Assembly (NCBI GenBank): GCA_018262245.1
Contig: JAGTRV010000008.1
Location: 1-36,196, forward strand
Direction: 5' to 3'
DNA from: Pseudomonadota bacterium
GTDB lineage: Bacteria; Pseudomonadota; Gammaproteobacteria; Burkholderiales; Rhodocyclaceae
Length of the DNA: 36,196 nucleotides
Positions 1 through 9,343 of the stretch are shown one piece after another. Both the position numbers and the translations under genes were made by a program. Position 1 is the stretch's first letter; every line of letters begins with the position of its first letter. Under the pieces are notes generated by a model. It was not told where the DNA came from. It searched no databases and was given only the letters and a program-made list of their open reading frames with translations.

Positions 1-773
1 GACAGGCGGCTGATGTGCATCATCAGCAGGGCGCAGGCGGCGGTGAATTCGATGGCGAAGTCACGATCCGACACGGCATCCAGCGAGTTTTCGCAGACAC
101 CTTCAAAGCCGAGCTGTTCGGCAACGTAGGCGCGGTCGATCGGGTAGGTCGTGCCGGCCAGCGCGGCGGCGCCGAGCGGCAGGCGGGCAACGCGCTTGCG
201 ACAGTCGGCGTAGCGCTCGGCGTCGCGGCCGAACATTTCGAAGTAGGCCAGCATGTGGTGGCCGAAAGTGACCGGCTGGGCGACCTGCAGGTGCGTGAAG
301 CCGGGCATCGGGGTGGCGGCTTCCTTCTCGGCCAGATCGACCAGGGCTGAACGGAAAGCATTGATCAGCACCAGAATGTCGTCGATCGAATCGCGCAGGT
401 AGAGGCGAATGTCGGTGGCGACCTGATCGTTGCGCGAGCGGCCGGTGTGCAGGCGCTTGCCGGCATCGCCAACCAGCGCGGTCAGGCGCTTCTCGATGTT
501 CAGGTGCACGTCTTCGAGGTCGAGCGACCATTCGAATTTGCCCGACTCGATTTCCTCGGTGACGATAGCCATGCCGCGCTCGATGTCGGCCAGGTCGGCG
601 GCGGCGATGATGCCTTGCTTGGCCAGCATGCGGGCGTGGGCTAGCGAGCCGCGGATGTCCTGGCGCCACATGCGCTGGTCGAAGTCGACCGAGGCGGTAT
701 AACGTTTGACGAGATCGGACACCGGCTCCGAGAAGCGGCCGGCCCAAGTGTATTGATTGGCGTTGGAAGTCAT
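1..773 (-). CDS. argH: Argininosuccinate lyase, C-terminal part truncated by the window edge
   Basis: Reverse frame read from ATG at 773 gives [40 protein letters not shown]..., with [20 protein letters not shown] and [18 protein letters not shown] typical of ArgH; no stop before position 1. Confidence 0.95.
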   Translation of the reverse strand, partial: MTSNANQYTWAGRFSEPVSDLVKRYTASVDFDQRMWRQDIRGSLAHARMLAKQGIIAAADLADIERGMAIVTEEIESGKFEWSLDLEDVHLNIEKRLTALVGDAGKRLHTGRSRNDQVATDIRLYLRDSIDDILVLINAFRSALVDLAEKEAATPMPGFTHLQVAQPVTFGHHMLAYFEMFGRDAERYADCRKRVARLPLGAAALAGTTYPIDRAYVAEQLGFEGVCENSLDAVSDRDFAIEFTAACALLMMHISRL

Positions 774-830
774 GACTATGGTCTAGAATGGGGCAGATTG
801 GCGACGAATTTGGAACAAATCCGCACAAAG

Positions 831-1856
831 ATGATAAGTATACGGCACTTTCCCGCAACCTACCCCTTGCCCGACTGGCGCAATTTTGGGGTGATGCTGC
901 GTTTGCTGCTCGGCGTCAATGCGCTGGCGGCATTGGCGGCACTGGTGCAAACCCCCGAAATCGACGGCTGGATGGGGCAGTACATCGGGTTGGCGGCAGT
1001 CGTCGAGCCCTTGCTTCTGCTCTGCCTCGGATTGCTGTCCTTGTCCCGCGACATCCTGTGGCGTCTGCCGCTGCGCGTCGGCCAGGCCTGCGTGCTTGCC
1101 CTTGCCGGTGGCGTTTCGGCGGTGTTTGTCCTCTATGCGCGCTCCGTCGGTCTGGTCGAGGCAGGCGGTGCGCTGCGGGCCATGTTGCTGGCGATGGCCA
1201 TGGCCGCCTTGTTGCTGACTTATTTCGAACTCCGTTCGCGGGCCTTTTCGCCGGTGCAGGCCGAGGCGAGGCTGGCGGCGCTCAATGCCCGCATTCGGCC
1301 GCACTTTTTGTTCAACTCGCTGAACGCGGTATTGTCCTTGATTCGGGCGCGACCAAAAGAGGCCGAAGCGGCGCTTGAGTCGTTGTCGGACCTGTTTCGG
1401 GCCGCCATGCGCGACCCCTGCGAACTGGTCAGTCTGGCCGACGAAATAGCGCTGGCCAAGCAGTATCTGGCGCTGGAAGACCTCAGGTTGGGCGAGCGCC
1501 TGGCGATCGACTGGCAAATCGGGGAGGTTTCCATGGCGCTGCCGATTCCGCCGCTGATGCTGCAGCCGCTGTTGGAAAACGCTGTTTATCATGGCATCGA
1601 GCCGTCTGCGGCGGGCGGCACTGTCCGCATCGGCATCGAACAGAAGGGCGACGAGTTGTGGATTGCCATCGCCAATCCAACCGCTGGTCAGGCCCAGCAT
1701 GCCGCTGGCAACCAGATGGCGGTGGCCAATATCCGCGAACGGCTGGCCCTGTATTACGATCTCGAAGCCCGCCTGGAAATCGAGGTCGGCGACAACAGTT
1801 ATGAGGTTCGTATCATCCTGCCATGCCAACGCCGCAAACTCCCGCCAACCCGCTGA
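831..1856 (+). CDS. algZ: LytS/AlgZ-family sensor histidine kinase
   Basis: N-terminal TM segments, then RIRPHFLFNSLNAVLSLIRARP (His_kinase H-box type) and ENAVYHGIEPSAAGG N-box. The ORF opens at 753, but the ATG at 831 fits better. Confidence 0.85.
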   Translation: MISIRHFPATYPLPDWRNFGVMLRLLLGVNALAALAALVQTPEIDGWMGQYIGLAAVVEPLLLLCLGLLSLSRDILWRLPLRVGQACVLALAGGVSAVFVLYARSVGLVEAGGALRAMLLAMAMAALLLTYFELRSRAFSPVQAEARLAALNARIRPHFLFNSLNAVLSLIRARPKEAEAALESLSDLFRAAMRDPCELVSLADEIALAKQYLALEDLRLGERLAIDWQIGEVSMALPIPPLMLQPLLENAVYHGIEPSAAGGTVRIGIEQKGDELWIAIANPTAGQAQHAAGNQMAVANIRERLALYYDLEARLEIEVGDNSYEVRIILPCQRRKLPPTR

Positions 1857-2611
1857 AAGTTCTGATCGTCGACGACGAGCCACTGGCGCGCGACCGCCTG
1901 CGTGCCCTGCTGTCCGATCTCTCTGCGCAATTGTCGAGCGAGGTGGTGGGCGAAGCAGCGAACGGCTTGCTGGCACTTGAGGCACTTCGCCAACAGGCGG
2001 TCGATGTGGTGCTGGCCGATATCCGCATGCCGGGCATGGATGGTATCGAACTGGCGACCCACCTTGGCCGTCTTGAAAAGCCGCCGGCGGTGATCTTTAC
2101 GACGGCCTACGATAACTACGCCGTCCAGGCCTTCGATCTCAATGCGGTCGATTACCTGCTGAAACCGGTCCGGGTTCAGCGTCTGCTGGCCGCCCTGCAG
2201 AAGGTGCCGGGGCCTCGGCCGGATGCTTCGCTGCTGGCCAACATTGGCCAGGAAGTGCGTGGTGGCGGACGAACTCACCTTTCCTGCCACGAGCGTGGCC
2301 GTCTGCTGCTGGTGCCGATCGCCGAAGTGCTCTACTTCAAGGCCGATCTCAAATATGTGACTGCCCGTACCGTCGAGCGTGAATACCTGCTTGATGAAGC
2401 GCTGACCCATCTTGAGTCTGAATTTGCCGACCGTTTCCTGCGCCTGCACCGCTCGGTGCTTGTTGCCAAGGCGGCGCTGGCCGGTTTTGAAAAAGCGGTC
2501 GTCGACGATGCAGAAGCTTACGGTTGGGCGTTGCTGCGCGGTGTCCCGGAAAAACTGCCGGTGAGTCGCCGGCAATGGGCTGCCGCCAAGGCGCTGGTTA
2601 AAAATTCCTGA
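1823..2611 (+). CDS. algR: LytTR-family response regulator, AlgR-like
   Basis: Receiver domain (LIVDDEPLARDRLRALL, VVLADIRMPGMDGIEL) plus C-terminal LytTR-like domain (ILYFKADLKYVTARTVEREYLLDEALTHLE); overlaps the kinase gene. Confidence 0.88.
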   Translation: MPTPQTPANPLKVLIVDDEPLARDRLRALLSDLSAQLSSEVVGEAANGLLALEALRQQAVDVVLADIRMPGMDGIELATHLGRLEKPPAVIFTTAYDNYAVQAFDLNAVDYLLKPVRVQRLLAALQKVPGPRPDASLLANIGQEVRGGGRTHLSCHERGRLLLVPIAEVLYFKADLKYVTARTVEREYLLDEALTHLESEFADRFLRLHRSVLVAKAALAGFEKAVVDDAEAYGWALLRGVPEKLPVSRRQWAAAKALVKNS

Positions 2612-2633
2612 AATCTTCTAGCGAGAACTTGCC

Positions 2634-3152
2634 TTGAGCCAAATCTGCCCCCATTGCAACTATGCCCGCCGGCCTGAAGACCAGTCCCCGGACTGGCAGT
2701 GCCCTTCGTGCGAACGGGCCTATGCCAAGGCAGGCCATTCGGCGCCGTCGGCGACTCCACCGCTGTACATGACGACGGCGGAACCGGAGCGCCGCGGCGG
2801 TGCGGGCAAGTGGCTGCTGGTTCTGCTGGCCTTTGGCGCGGCATTCTGGTTTGGTCGGCCACTGCTGCAGCAACGGAGCGCCCAAACCGAGGCGGCGGTG
2901 ACGGCCAGCCAGCCGGAGGTTTTGCTCTATGCCACGGACTGGTGCGGCTATTGCAAGATGAGCCGCGAGTTCTTCGCTGCCAACGGTATTCGTTATACCG
3001 AATATGACATCGAGAAAAGCTCGTCAGCGCTAAGCGAACACAAGAAATTGGGGGGCAACGGTGTGCCCCTGATCAAGGTCGGCGACGAGGTGATCAACGG
3101 TTACAACGAAGCCGCGCTGCGCCAGTTGCTGGGGCCGTGGATCAGGGGGTGA
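2634..3152 (+). CDS. Zinc-ribbon / single-TM / glutaredoxin-domain protein
   Basis: TTG start; CPHC...CPSC pair, TM WLLVLLAFGAAFWFG, then thioredoxin-fold YATDWCGYCKMSREFF...GNGVPLIKVGDEVINGY. Confidence 0.8.
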   Translation: MSQICPHCNYARRPEDQSPDWQCPSCERAYAKAGHSAPSATPPLYMTTAEPERRGGAGKWLLVLLAFGAAFWFGRPLLQQRSAQTEAAVTASQPEVLLYATDWCGYCKMSREFFAANGIRYTEYDIEKSSSALSEHKKLGGNGVPLIKVGDEVINGYNEAALRQLLGPWIRG

Positions 3153-3187
3153 GCATCCCCGCCCTGATTGTGCGCCAGCCAAGATCC

Positions 3188-3679
3188 TTAGCTTGCCGCT
3201 ACCCGGGCATGCTGGTCGGCCAGTGCATTGCCACGGCAGGACGAATGCCCCTTGATCCAGACAATGCGCGCATTGGCCAGTAGTACGCCAAGATCCAGCG
3301 CAGCAAAGATGCCGGTCAGTTCAGGGTCTTGAGCCAGGCCTCGCGTCTTCGCCAGATTCAGGCGACTGACGGCATCCAGATTGTCTGAAAACAGGGCGGC
3401 TGGCTCGCCGGGGAAGTGCCGGCTGGCTTGTTCCAGCGCAAAAACAGCCGCCTGCAATTCGAGTTCATTACTGCCAGTGACTGCGACGGTCCGGGTGGCG
3501 ATCACTGCTTCGCTATCGGGCTGCTCGAACAGGACTGCGGCCAGGCCGCCATGGCGGAGCTGGCTGGCATCGCTGAAAATCAGCCGATGGTCGATGAAGC
3601 GCTCAGCCAGCCGCTGGGGCAATGGCCCGGCGGAGAGATGAATGACGCGTTCGATCTTCTTTTTTCTTCGCTTGGCCAT
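3188..3679 (-). CDS. Stand-alone RNase H-fold protein
   Basis: FSDASQLRHGGLAAVLF, ELELQAAVFALEQA, ALFSDNLDAVSRLN and IKGHSSCRGNALADQHA match the RNase H D/E/D/D arrangement. The ORF could start at 3712; MAKRRKKK at 3679 is preferred. Confidence 0.72.
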   Translation of the reverse strand: MAKRRKKKIERVIHLSAGPLPQRLAERFIDHRLIFSDASQLRHGGLAAVLFEQPDSEAVIATRTVAVTGSNELELQAAVFALEQASRHFPGEPAALFSDNLDAVSRLNLAKTRGLAQDPELTGIFAALDLGVLLANARIVWIKGHSSCRGNALADQHARVAAS

Positions 3680-3719
3680 GGCTGCAAGAATAATCTGAAA
3701 CGCCTGCCGCAAAAAGGCG

Positions 3720-3751
3720 AAAGCCCCGTACAGGGGGAGGTACGGGGCTTT
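3720..3751 (-). terminator. Terminator-like hairpin downstream of pepN
   Basis: 11-bp perfect stem AAAGCCCCGTA / TACGGGGCTTT with 10-nt loop, between pepN and the RNase H-like gene. Confidence 0.55.
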
Positions 3752-3898
3752 CTGGACGGCCTGGGGTCTTGGGGGGAGGGGGAGGCCGTCAAGGCTGATG
3801 TCTGATCAGCGCATGTGTCCAAGATAAGGCCAGCCCCTCGCCATTTCAAGTAACCGTTTGCAACAATGCGTATCGCTATGTGTGTCCGGTCGCTTGGT

Positions 3899-6505
3899 TT
3901 AGTCAGCACTCAGCGAACGCGTCACGACTTCCAGCACGTCGCGCGACAGGTTGGCATGATCGCGGATGCTTTCCAGCGCTGCACGTGCGTGGCGCTGTCG
4001 GCCGGTGTCGAATTTCTTCCAGCGGTCGAAGCAACGGGCCAGACGCGAAGCGACTTGCGGGTTACGGTCGTGCAGTTCAATCACCCGTTCGGCGATGAAG
4101 GCATAACCACTGCCGTCCGCGGCATTGAAGCGTGCCAGATTGGCGCCAAAGGCGCGGATCAGCGAATAGACCTTGTTCGGATTACCGATGTCGAAGGCCG
4201 GGTGGGCGGTGAGCGCCCTGACCGTGGTCAGCGTATTCGGCCGGCGGCTGGTTGATTGAACGGCCAGCCATTTGTCGACAACCAGCGCTTCGCGTTGCCA
4301 GCGGGCGTAGAAATCAGCCAGTGCCTTGTCGCGTTCCGGGCAGGTGTCGGCATTGACGTTGGCCAGCACCGACAGTGCGGCGAACTGGTCGGTCATGTTG
4401 TCGGCGCTAGCGAACTGCTGCAACGCCAGTTGGCGGACGGCTGGCGTGTCGAGTTCGAGCAGATAGCCCAGGCAGGCATTGCGCAGGGCGCGCCGGCCGG
4501 CCTGTTCGCTGGTCGGTGCGTAGGTAGTGTTGGGGGCAAGCCCGGCGTAAAGACCGGAGAATTCACCTTCGAGTTGCTCGGCCAGATGTCGGCGCAGCGC
4601 GTTACGGGCAGCATGCAGCGCATCGGGATCAACGACGTCCAGCGCTTCGGCCAGCGTCGATTCGCCGGGCAGGGTCAGGGCTTCGGCCACGAAGGCGGCG
4701 CCACGCCGGGCTTGGGTTTGCAGCAGGCGGCGAACGGCCTCGACGAAGCTGGCGGGCCAGACCGGCTGCCGGCCGGCGGCGATGGCTGCGGTGGCCTCAA
4801 GAATCAGTGTCGAAGCCAGGCGCTGGCCAGCTTCACAGGCGTTGAACGGGTCACTTTCATGGGCCAGCAGCAGGGTCAGTTGCTCCGGCGTGTAGTCGAA
4901 GTTGAGGATGACCGGGGCCGAGAAATCGCGCAGCAGCGAGGGAACGGGTTCGCTGGCCACATTGTTGAAGACGAAGGATTGGGTGGTGGCCGTCATCTGC
5001 AATAGACGTTCGCTGTTGGGCAGCAGTTGGCCATCCTCGGCAAACAGCGCGACGCGGATCGGGATCATGTAGGGCTGCTCGTCGCTGGCGCGGGAGTTCG
5101 ATTGCGTAAAGGTCAGCGTGTAGGTCTGACTGTCAGCATCGAAATGGCCGTCCACCGCAACGTGCGGCGTGCCCGGCTGGTTGTACCAGCGCATGAATTG
5201 GGTGAAATCGAAGCCGGAAGCAGCACCCATCGCGGCGACGAAATCCTCGCAGGTGACGGCCTGGCCATCGTGGCGGCGGAAGTATTCGTCCATGCCCTTC
5301 CTGAAGTCGTCGCGGCCGATCAGGGTCTGGATCATGCGGATGACTTCGGCGCCTTTTTCGTAAACGGTCGAGGTGTAGAAATTGTTGATCTCGACGAAGC
5401 TGGCCGGGCGGATCGGGTGGGCCATCGGGCCAGCATCTTCCGGGAACTGGGCAGCGCGCAGGCCGCGTACTTCGCGGATACGGGCGGTCTGGCGGTTGTG
5501 CAGATCGGCCCCGAATTCCTGGTCGCGGAAGACGGTCAGGCCTTCCTTCAGCGAGAGCTGGAACCAGTCGCGGCAGGTGACGCGGTTACCGGTCCAGTTG
5601 TGGAAATATTCGTGGGCGACGACGCGGTCGATGTTCTCGAAATCGACATCGGTGGCCACATCGCTGCGAGCGAGTACATACTTCGTGTTGAAGATGTTCA
5701 GGCCCTTGTTCTCCATCGCGCCCATGTTGAAGTCGCCGACGGCGACGATCATGTAATGGTCGAGGTCGCATTCGAGGCCGAACCGGTCTTCGTCCCATTT
5801 CATGGATTTCTGCAGCGCGGCCATGGCGTGCGGGCACTGGTCGAGCTTGCCCGGCTCGACGTAGATGGCGAGCTGCACGCTGCGGCCGGAAGCGGTCCTG
5901 AAGGTGTCCTTCAGCACGTCAAGCTTGCCGGCGACGACGGCGAACAGGTAGGCCGGCTTCTTGAACGGGTCGGCCCATTTTGCCCAGTGACGGCCATTGG
6001 CTTCTTCTCCGGCATCAACCGGATTGCCGTTGGCGAGCAGGACCGGATAGGTGGCCTGGTCGGCTTGCAGCGTCACGGTGTAGGTCGACATCACGTCCGG
6101 GCGGTCGAGGAACCAGGTGATTCGGCGGAAACCCTGTGCCTCGCACTGGGTGAAGTAGCCATCGGTCGAGCGATAGAGACCGGAGAGGCGGGTGTTCTTG
6201 TCCGGGTCGATGCGGACGACGGTCTGCAGCGTGAAGGTTTCTGGCAGATCGGTGATGGTCAGGGTGCTGGCCGTGGCCGCAAAGGGCACCTGGTGGCCGT
6301 CGACCGTGACACTCAGCGTTTCCAGTTCGTCGCCGTCGAGGACCAGCGGCTGACTGGCCGCGGCCGGGTTGCGGCGCATGGCCAGCGTCGAGCTCACGGT
6401 GGTGCCACCGGTTTCGATATTGAAATCGAGGTCGACGGTGTCAACCAGATAGGCGGGGACGGTGTAGTCCTTGAGATAGATGGTCTGGGGGGTATCGGTT
6501 TTCAT
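3899..6505 (-). CDS. pepN: Aminopeptidase N (M1 family)
   Basis: 868 aa; GAMENKGLNIFNTKYVLA and VVAHEYFHNWTGNRVTCRDWFQLSLKEGLTVFRDQEF (HExxH...E). Confidence 0.97.
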   Translation of the reverse strand: MKTDTPQTIYLKDYTVPAYLVDTVDLDFNIETGGTTVSSTLAMRRNPAAASQPLVLDGDELETLSVTVDGHQVPFAATASTLTITDLPETFTLQTVVRIDPDKNTRLSGLYRSTDGYFTQCEAQGFRRITWFLDRPDVMSTYTVTLQADQATYPVLLANGNPVDAGEEANGRHWAKWADPFKKPAYLFAVVAGKLDVLKDTFRTASGRSVQLAIYVEPGKLDQCPHAMAALQKSMKWDEDRFGLECDLDHYMIVAVGDFNMGAMENKGLNIFNTKYVLARSDVATDVDFENIDRVVAHEYFHNWTGNRVTCRDWFQLSLKEGLTVFRDQEFGADLHNRQTARIREVRGLRAAQFPEDAGPMAHPIRPASFVEINNFYTSTVYEKGAEVIRMIQTLIGRDDFRKGMDEYFRRHDGQAVTCEDFVAAMGAASGFDFTQFMRWYNQPGTPHVAVDGHFDADSQTYTLTFTQSNSRASDEQPYMIPIRVALFAEDGQLLPNSERLLQMTATTQSFVFNNVASEPVPSLLRDFSAPVILNFDYTPEQLTLLLAHESDPFNACEAGQRLASTLILEATAAIAAGRQPVWPASFVEAVRRLLQTQARRGAAFVAEALTLPGESTLAEALDVVDPDALHAARNALRRHLAEQLEGEFSGLYAGLAPNTTYAPTSEQAGRRALRNACLGYLLELDTPAVRQLALQQFASADNMTDQFAALSVLANVNADTCPERDKALADFYARWQREALVVDKWLAVQSTSRRPNTLTTVRALTAHPAFDIGNPNKVYSLIRAFGANLARFNAADGSGYAFIAERVIELHDRNPQVASRLARCFDRWKKFDTGRQRHARAALESIRDHANLSRDVLEVVTRSLSAD

Positions 6506-6545
6506 TGTGTGGGCATCGCGTTGGGGTTAGCCCACGATGATACCG

Positions 6546-7151
6546 CTAACGCCGCCGCCAGACTTGCCAGCGCTCCCGTCCGGCGAAGACGGGGACGGAG
6601 TCAGCGACAGGTTTGTCTTCGATCAGCTCGAAATTCGGCCGCAGCAATTCGTCGAGCTGCGCCGGCAGGATGCCGAAGGGCGGGCCTTTTGGTTGGTCGC
6701 AGAGGAAGAAGAAACCGGCCAGCCGGGCGCCGCTCGGCAGCAATTCGGCGACCTGTTTGCCCCAGTCGGCCCACAGCTTGCGCGGCAAAGCGCAGAGGAA
6801 GGCACGTTCGTAGATCAGATCGAGCGGTTGCCTGGGGGCGAAAGTGAAGAAATCGGCGCAAACGAGCTTGACTGGCGAATCGCCCAGAACTTCACGGGCT
6901 TTCTCAATAGCCAGCGGTGAAAAGTCCAGTGCTGTCACTGGCCAGCCAAGCTCGGCCAGATGAGCTGCCTCCCAGGCGCTACCGCAGCCCGGTATCAGCG
7001 TGTTGAGTGGCGTCGTCTGGGCGCCAACGAAATCGGCAAAGGCCACCGGCACCTTGCCGGCATCCCAGGGCGTCACCCCCTCGCCGAAGCGCTTGCACCA
7101 GAAATCGGGATGTTCCGGGCGCTGTTCGGGCGGCTTGATCGTTTCGCTCAT
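6546..7151 (-). CDS. Thiopurine S-methyltransferase-like SAM-dependent methyltransferase
   Basis: [35 protein letters not shown]...TLIPGCGSAWEAAHLAELGWPVTALDFSPLAIEKA. Confidence 0.85.
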   Translation of the reverse strand: MSETIKPPEQRPEHPDFWCKRFGEGVTPWDAGKVPVAFADFVGAQTTPLNTLIPGCGSAWEAAHLAELGWPVTALDFSPLAIEKAREVLGDSPVKLVCADFFTFAPRQPLDLIYERAFLCALPRKLWADWGKQVAELLPSGARLAGFFFLCDQPKGPPFGILPAQLDELLRPNFELIEDKPVADSVPVFAGRERWQVWRRR

Positions 7152-7630
7152 GGTTTTTTCAAAGCACGGCTGGATTGTTCCACCGCGTCTTCCAGATAGG
7201 TTTGGTAGAAATCGGGCAGTCGGGCGCCGACTATCGGTTCGGCCAGCTTGCGCCCGTCGGTGCCATAGAAGGCGACGACCGGCACCAGCTTGATCTTCTC
7301 GGCCTGGGCGACCTTGGCATGGGTCGAGGGCGCACCTTTGAAGTCGCTTAGCGCCTGCGTCTCGCCATCCTGATTGACCTGACGGATGACCACCCGGTCG
7401 CGGTAGTGCGGGTTGGTGGCGAGCGGCTTCAGGTAGTCGCGCTTGACGGCTTCGCAGTATTTGCAGTCCTGGCGGCTGTAGATGACGATCAGCGGGCCGC
7501 CAAGCTTGGCCGCCTGCGCTGCTTCCGAGCGTAAATCGGCGGCGGCCGGCAGGTCCGTTGCGCCCAAGGCGGGGGCGGCCAGCCATGCTAGAATCAGCCC
7601 TCCCAAAAGCCCTGCCCATTGCCTGATCAT
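7148..7630 (-). CDS. Exported thioredoxin-fold protein (CKYC motif)
   Basis: Signal-like N-terminus [24 protein letters not shown], then [20 protein letters not shown] and [14 protein letters not shown]; stop overlaps the methyltransferase start (ATGA). Confidence 0.8.
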   Translation of the reverse strand: MIRQWAGLLGGLILAWLAAPALGATDLPAAADLRSEAAQAAKLGGPLIVIYSRQDCKYCEAVKRDYLKPLATNPHYRDRVVIRQVNQDGETQALSDFKGAPSTHAKVAQAEKIKLVPVVAFYGTDGRKLAEPIVGARLPDFYQTYLEDAVEQSSRALKKP

Positions 7631-8564
7631 GTCCCGTCCTTCGAAGATTGTCATTGCCTCCCGCGAATCCCGTCTGGCCATGTGGCAGGCGGTGCACGTT
7701 AGAGATCGCTTATCGAGTTTAAATCCCGGGGCGGAGGTTGTCATTCTCGGCATGACCACCAAGGGCGACCAGATCCTCGATCGCCCGCTGGCCGAGATCG
7801 GCGGCAAGGGGCTGTTCATCAAGGAACTGGAAGTTGCGATGCAGGAAGGCAAGGCCCACCTCGCCGTGCATTCGATGAAGGATGTGCCGATGGTGATGCC
7901 GGAAGGCTTCGTGTTGGCCGCCATCTCGGCCCGCGAGAATCCGCGCGATGCCTTCGTTTCAAACAAGTACAACGGGCTTGATGATTTGCCGGCTGGCGCC
8001 ATCGTCGGTACCTCCAGCCTGCGCCGCGAATCCATCCTGCGTGCCAAGTATCCGCAGCTGGTCATCAAGAGCCTGCGCGGCAACCTCGATACCCGTCTGA
8101 AGAAGCTCGACGCCGGCGAATACGACGCGATCATCCTGGCTGCCGCCGGCCTGATCCGCCTCGGCATGGAAAGCCGCATCAAGTCGGTATTGACCGCCGA
8201 GCAGTCGCTGCCGGCCCCCGGTCAGGGCGCGCTGGGCATCGAGCTGATCGACGGCGCCGCCGACATGGCCGACGTTGTTGCCCCCTTGAACGATCCAGAA
8301 ACTGCCCACTGCGTCAAAGCCGAACGCGCCTTCTCGCGCGCCTTGGGCGGTAGCTGCCAGGTGCCGCTCGGCGGCTACGCGATCATCGATAACGGCCAGC
8401 TCTGGCTGCGCGGTTTCGTCGCGACGGCTGACGGCCAGGAAGTGGTCAGTGCCGAATTGCGCGGCAACCCGGCCGACGACGAAGCGCTCGGCCTGCAATT
8501 GGCGGCTGAACTGCGTGCCAAGGGCGCCGACGCGATCCTGGAAAAGCTCGCCCACTGCAAATGA
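7629..8564 (+). CDS. hemC: Porphobilinogen deaminase (hydroxymethylbilane synthase)
   Basis: [63 protein letters not shown]. Confidence 0.97.
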   Translation: MSRPSKIVIASRESRLAMWQAVHVRDRLSSLNPGAEVVILGMTTKGDQILDRPLAEIGGKGLFIKELEVAMQEGKAHLAVHSMKDVPMVMPEGFVLAAISARENPRDAFVSNKYNGLDDLPAGAIVGTSSLRRESILRAKYPQLVIKSLRGNLDTRLKKLDAGEYDAIILAAAGLIRLGMESRIKSVLTAEQSLPAPGQGALGIELIDGAADMADVVAPLNDPETAHCVKAERAFSRALGGSCQVPLGGYAIIDNGQLWLRGFVATADGQEVVSAELRGNPADDEALGLQLAAELRAKGADAILEKLAHCK

Positions 8565-9343
8565 CCGCCACCGGCCCGCTCGCCGGCCGAACCATCGTTG
8601 TGACCCGGCCGCAGGCGCAGGCAGCGCCGCTGGCCGAGGCGATTGCCGCCGCCGGCGGCAAGCCGCTGATCTTTCCGTTGCTGGAAATCTCACCAGCGAC
8701 AGATCCTCAGCCACTGATCGAGGCGGTAGCGCGACTGGAAAGCTACTCGCTGGCTGTTTTCATCAGCCCGAATGCCGTTGATCACGCCTTGCCGGCGATA
8801 TTGGCGCATGGCGGGTGGCCGGTCAGCCTGAAACCCGCCGCCGTTGGCCAAGGCACGGCCAGGGAGCTGGCCGCCAAAGGTATTTTCGGCTGCGTTGTAC
8901 CAAGCGAACGTTTTGATTCCGAGGCCCTGCTCGAACTTCCGGAAATGGCTGCCGAATCAGTCAATGGCAGGCGCATCGCCATCTTCCGTGGTGATGGCGG
9001 CCGTGAGCTGCTGGCCGATACCTTGCGCGAACGCGGGGCAAGCGTCGATTGCATCACCTGCTACTGCCGCTCCGGCCCATCCGCTGGCGTGCAGCCTCTG
9101 CTGGCCGCTTGGCGATCCGGACAGCTTGACGCATTGACCGTCTCAAGCAGCGAAGGCCTGCGTTATCTGGTCGATCGGCTCGACGCCGAAGGTCGCGCCT
9201 TCCTGCAAAAAACACCGCTCTTCGTTCCCCATGCCAGAATCGCCGAAAACGCCCGGGCATTGGGTTTAAGCAACATTATCCTCACCGCAGCAGCCGACGC
9301 CGGCATCCTCGCCGGCTTAGGTGCTTATAATTGGCCGGCATGA
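8561..9343 (+). CDS. hemD: Uroporphyrinogen-III synthase
   Basis: [25 protein letters not shown]...[14 protein letters not shown]...[15 protein letters not shown]; 4-bp overlap with hemC. Confidence 0.92.
   Translation: MTATGPLAGRTIVVTRPQAQAAPLAEAIAAAGGKPLIFPLLEISPATDPQPLIEAVARLESYSLAVFISPNAVDHALPAILAHGGWPVSLKPAAVGQGTARELAAKGIFGCVVPSERFDSEALLELPEMAAESVNGRRIAIFRGDGGRELLADTLRERGASVDCITCYCRSGPSAGVQPLLAAWRSGQLDALTVSSSEGLRYLVDRLDAEGRAFLQKTPLFVPHARIAENARALGLSNIILTAAADAGILAGLGAYNWPA

Noticed and set aside
103-858. 251-aa minus-strand ORF over argH
   Set aside because: Out-of-frame with argH and R/P/H-rich; the true argH frame was missing from the track because it runs off the window edge.
783-1985. 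400-aa minus-strand ORF antisense to algZ
   Set aside because: Q/R-rich shadow frame; the sense frame has diagnostic kinase motifs.
5027-6847. 606-aa plus-strand ORF antisense to pepN
   Set aside because: Low-complexity antisense reading frame typical of GC-rich DNA; pepN is unambiguous on the other strand.
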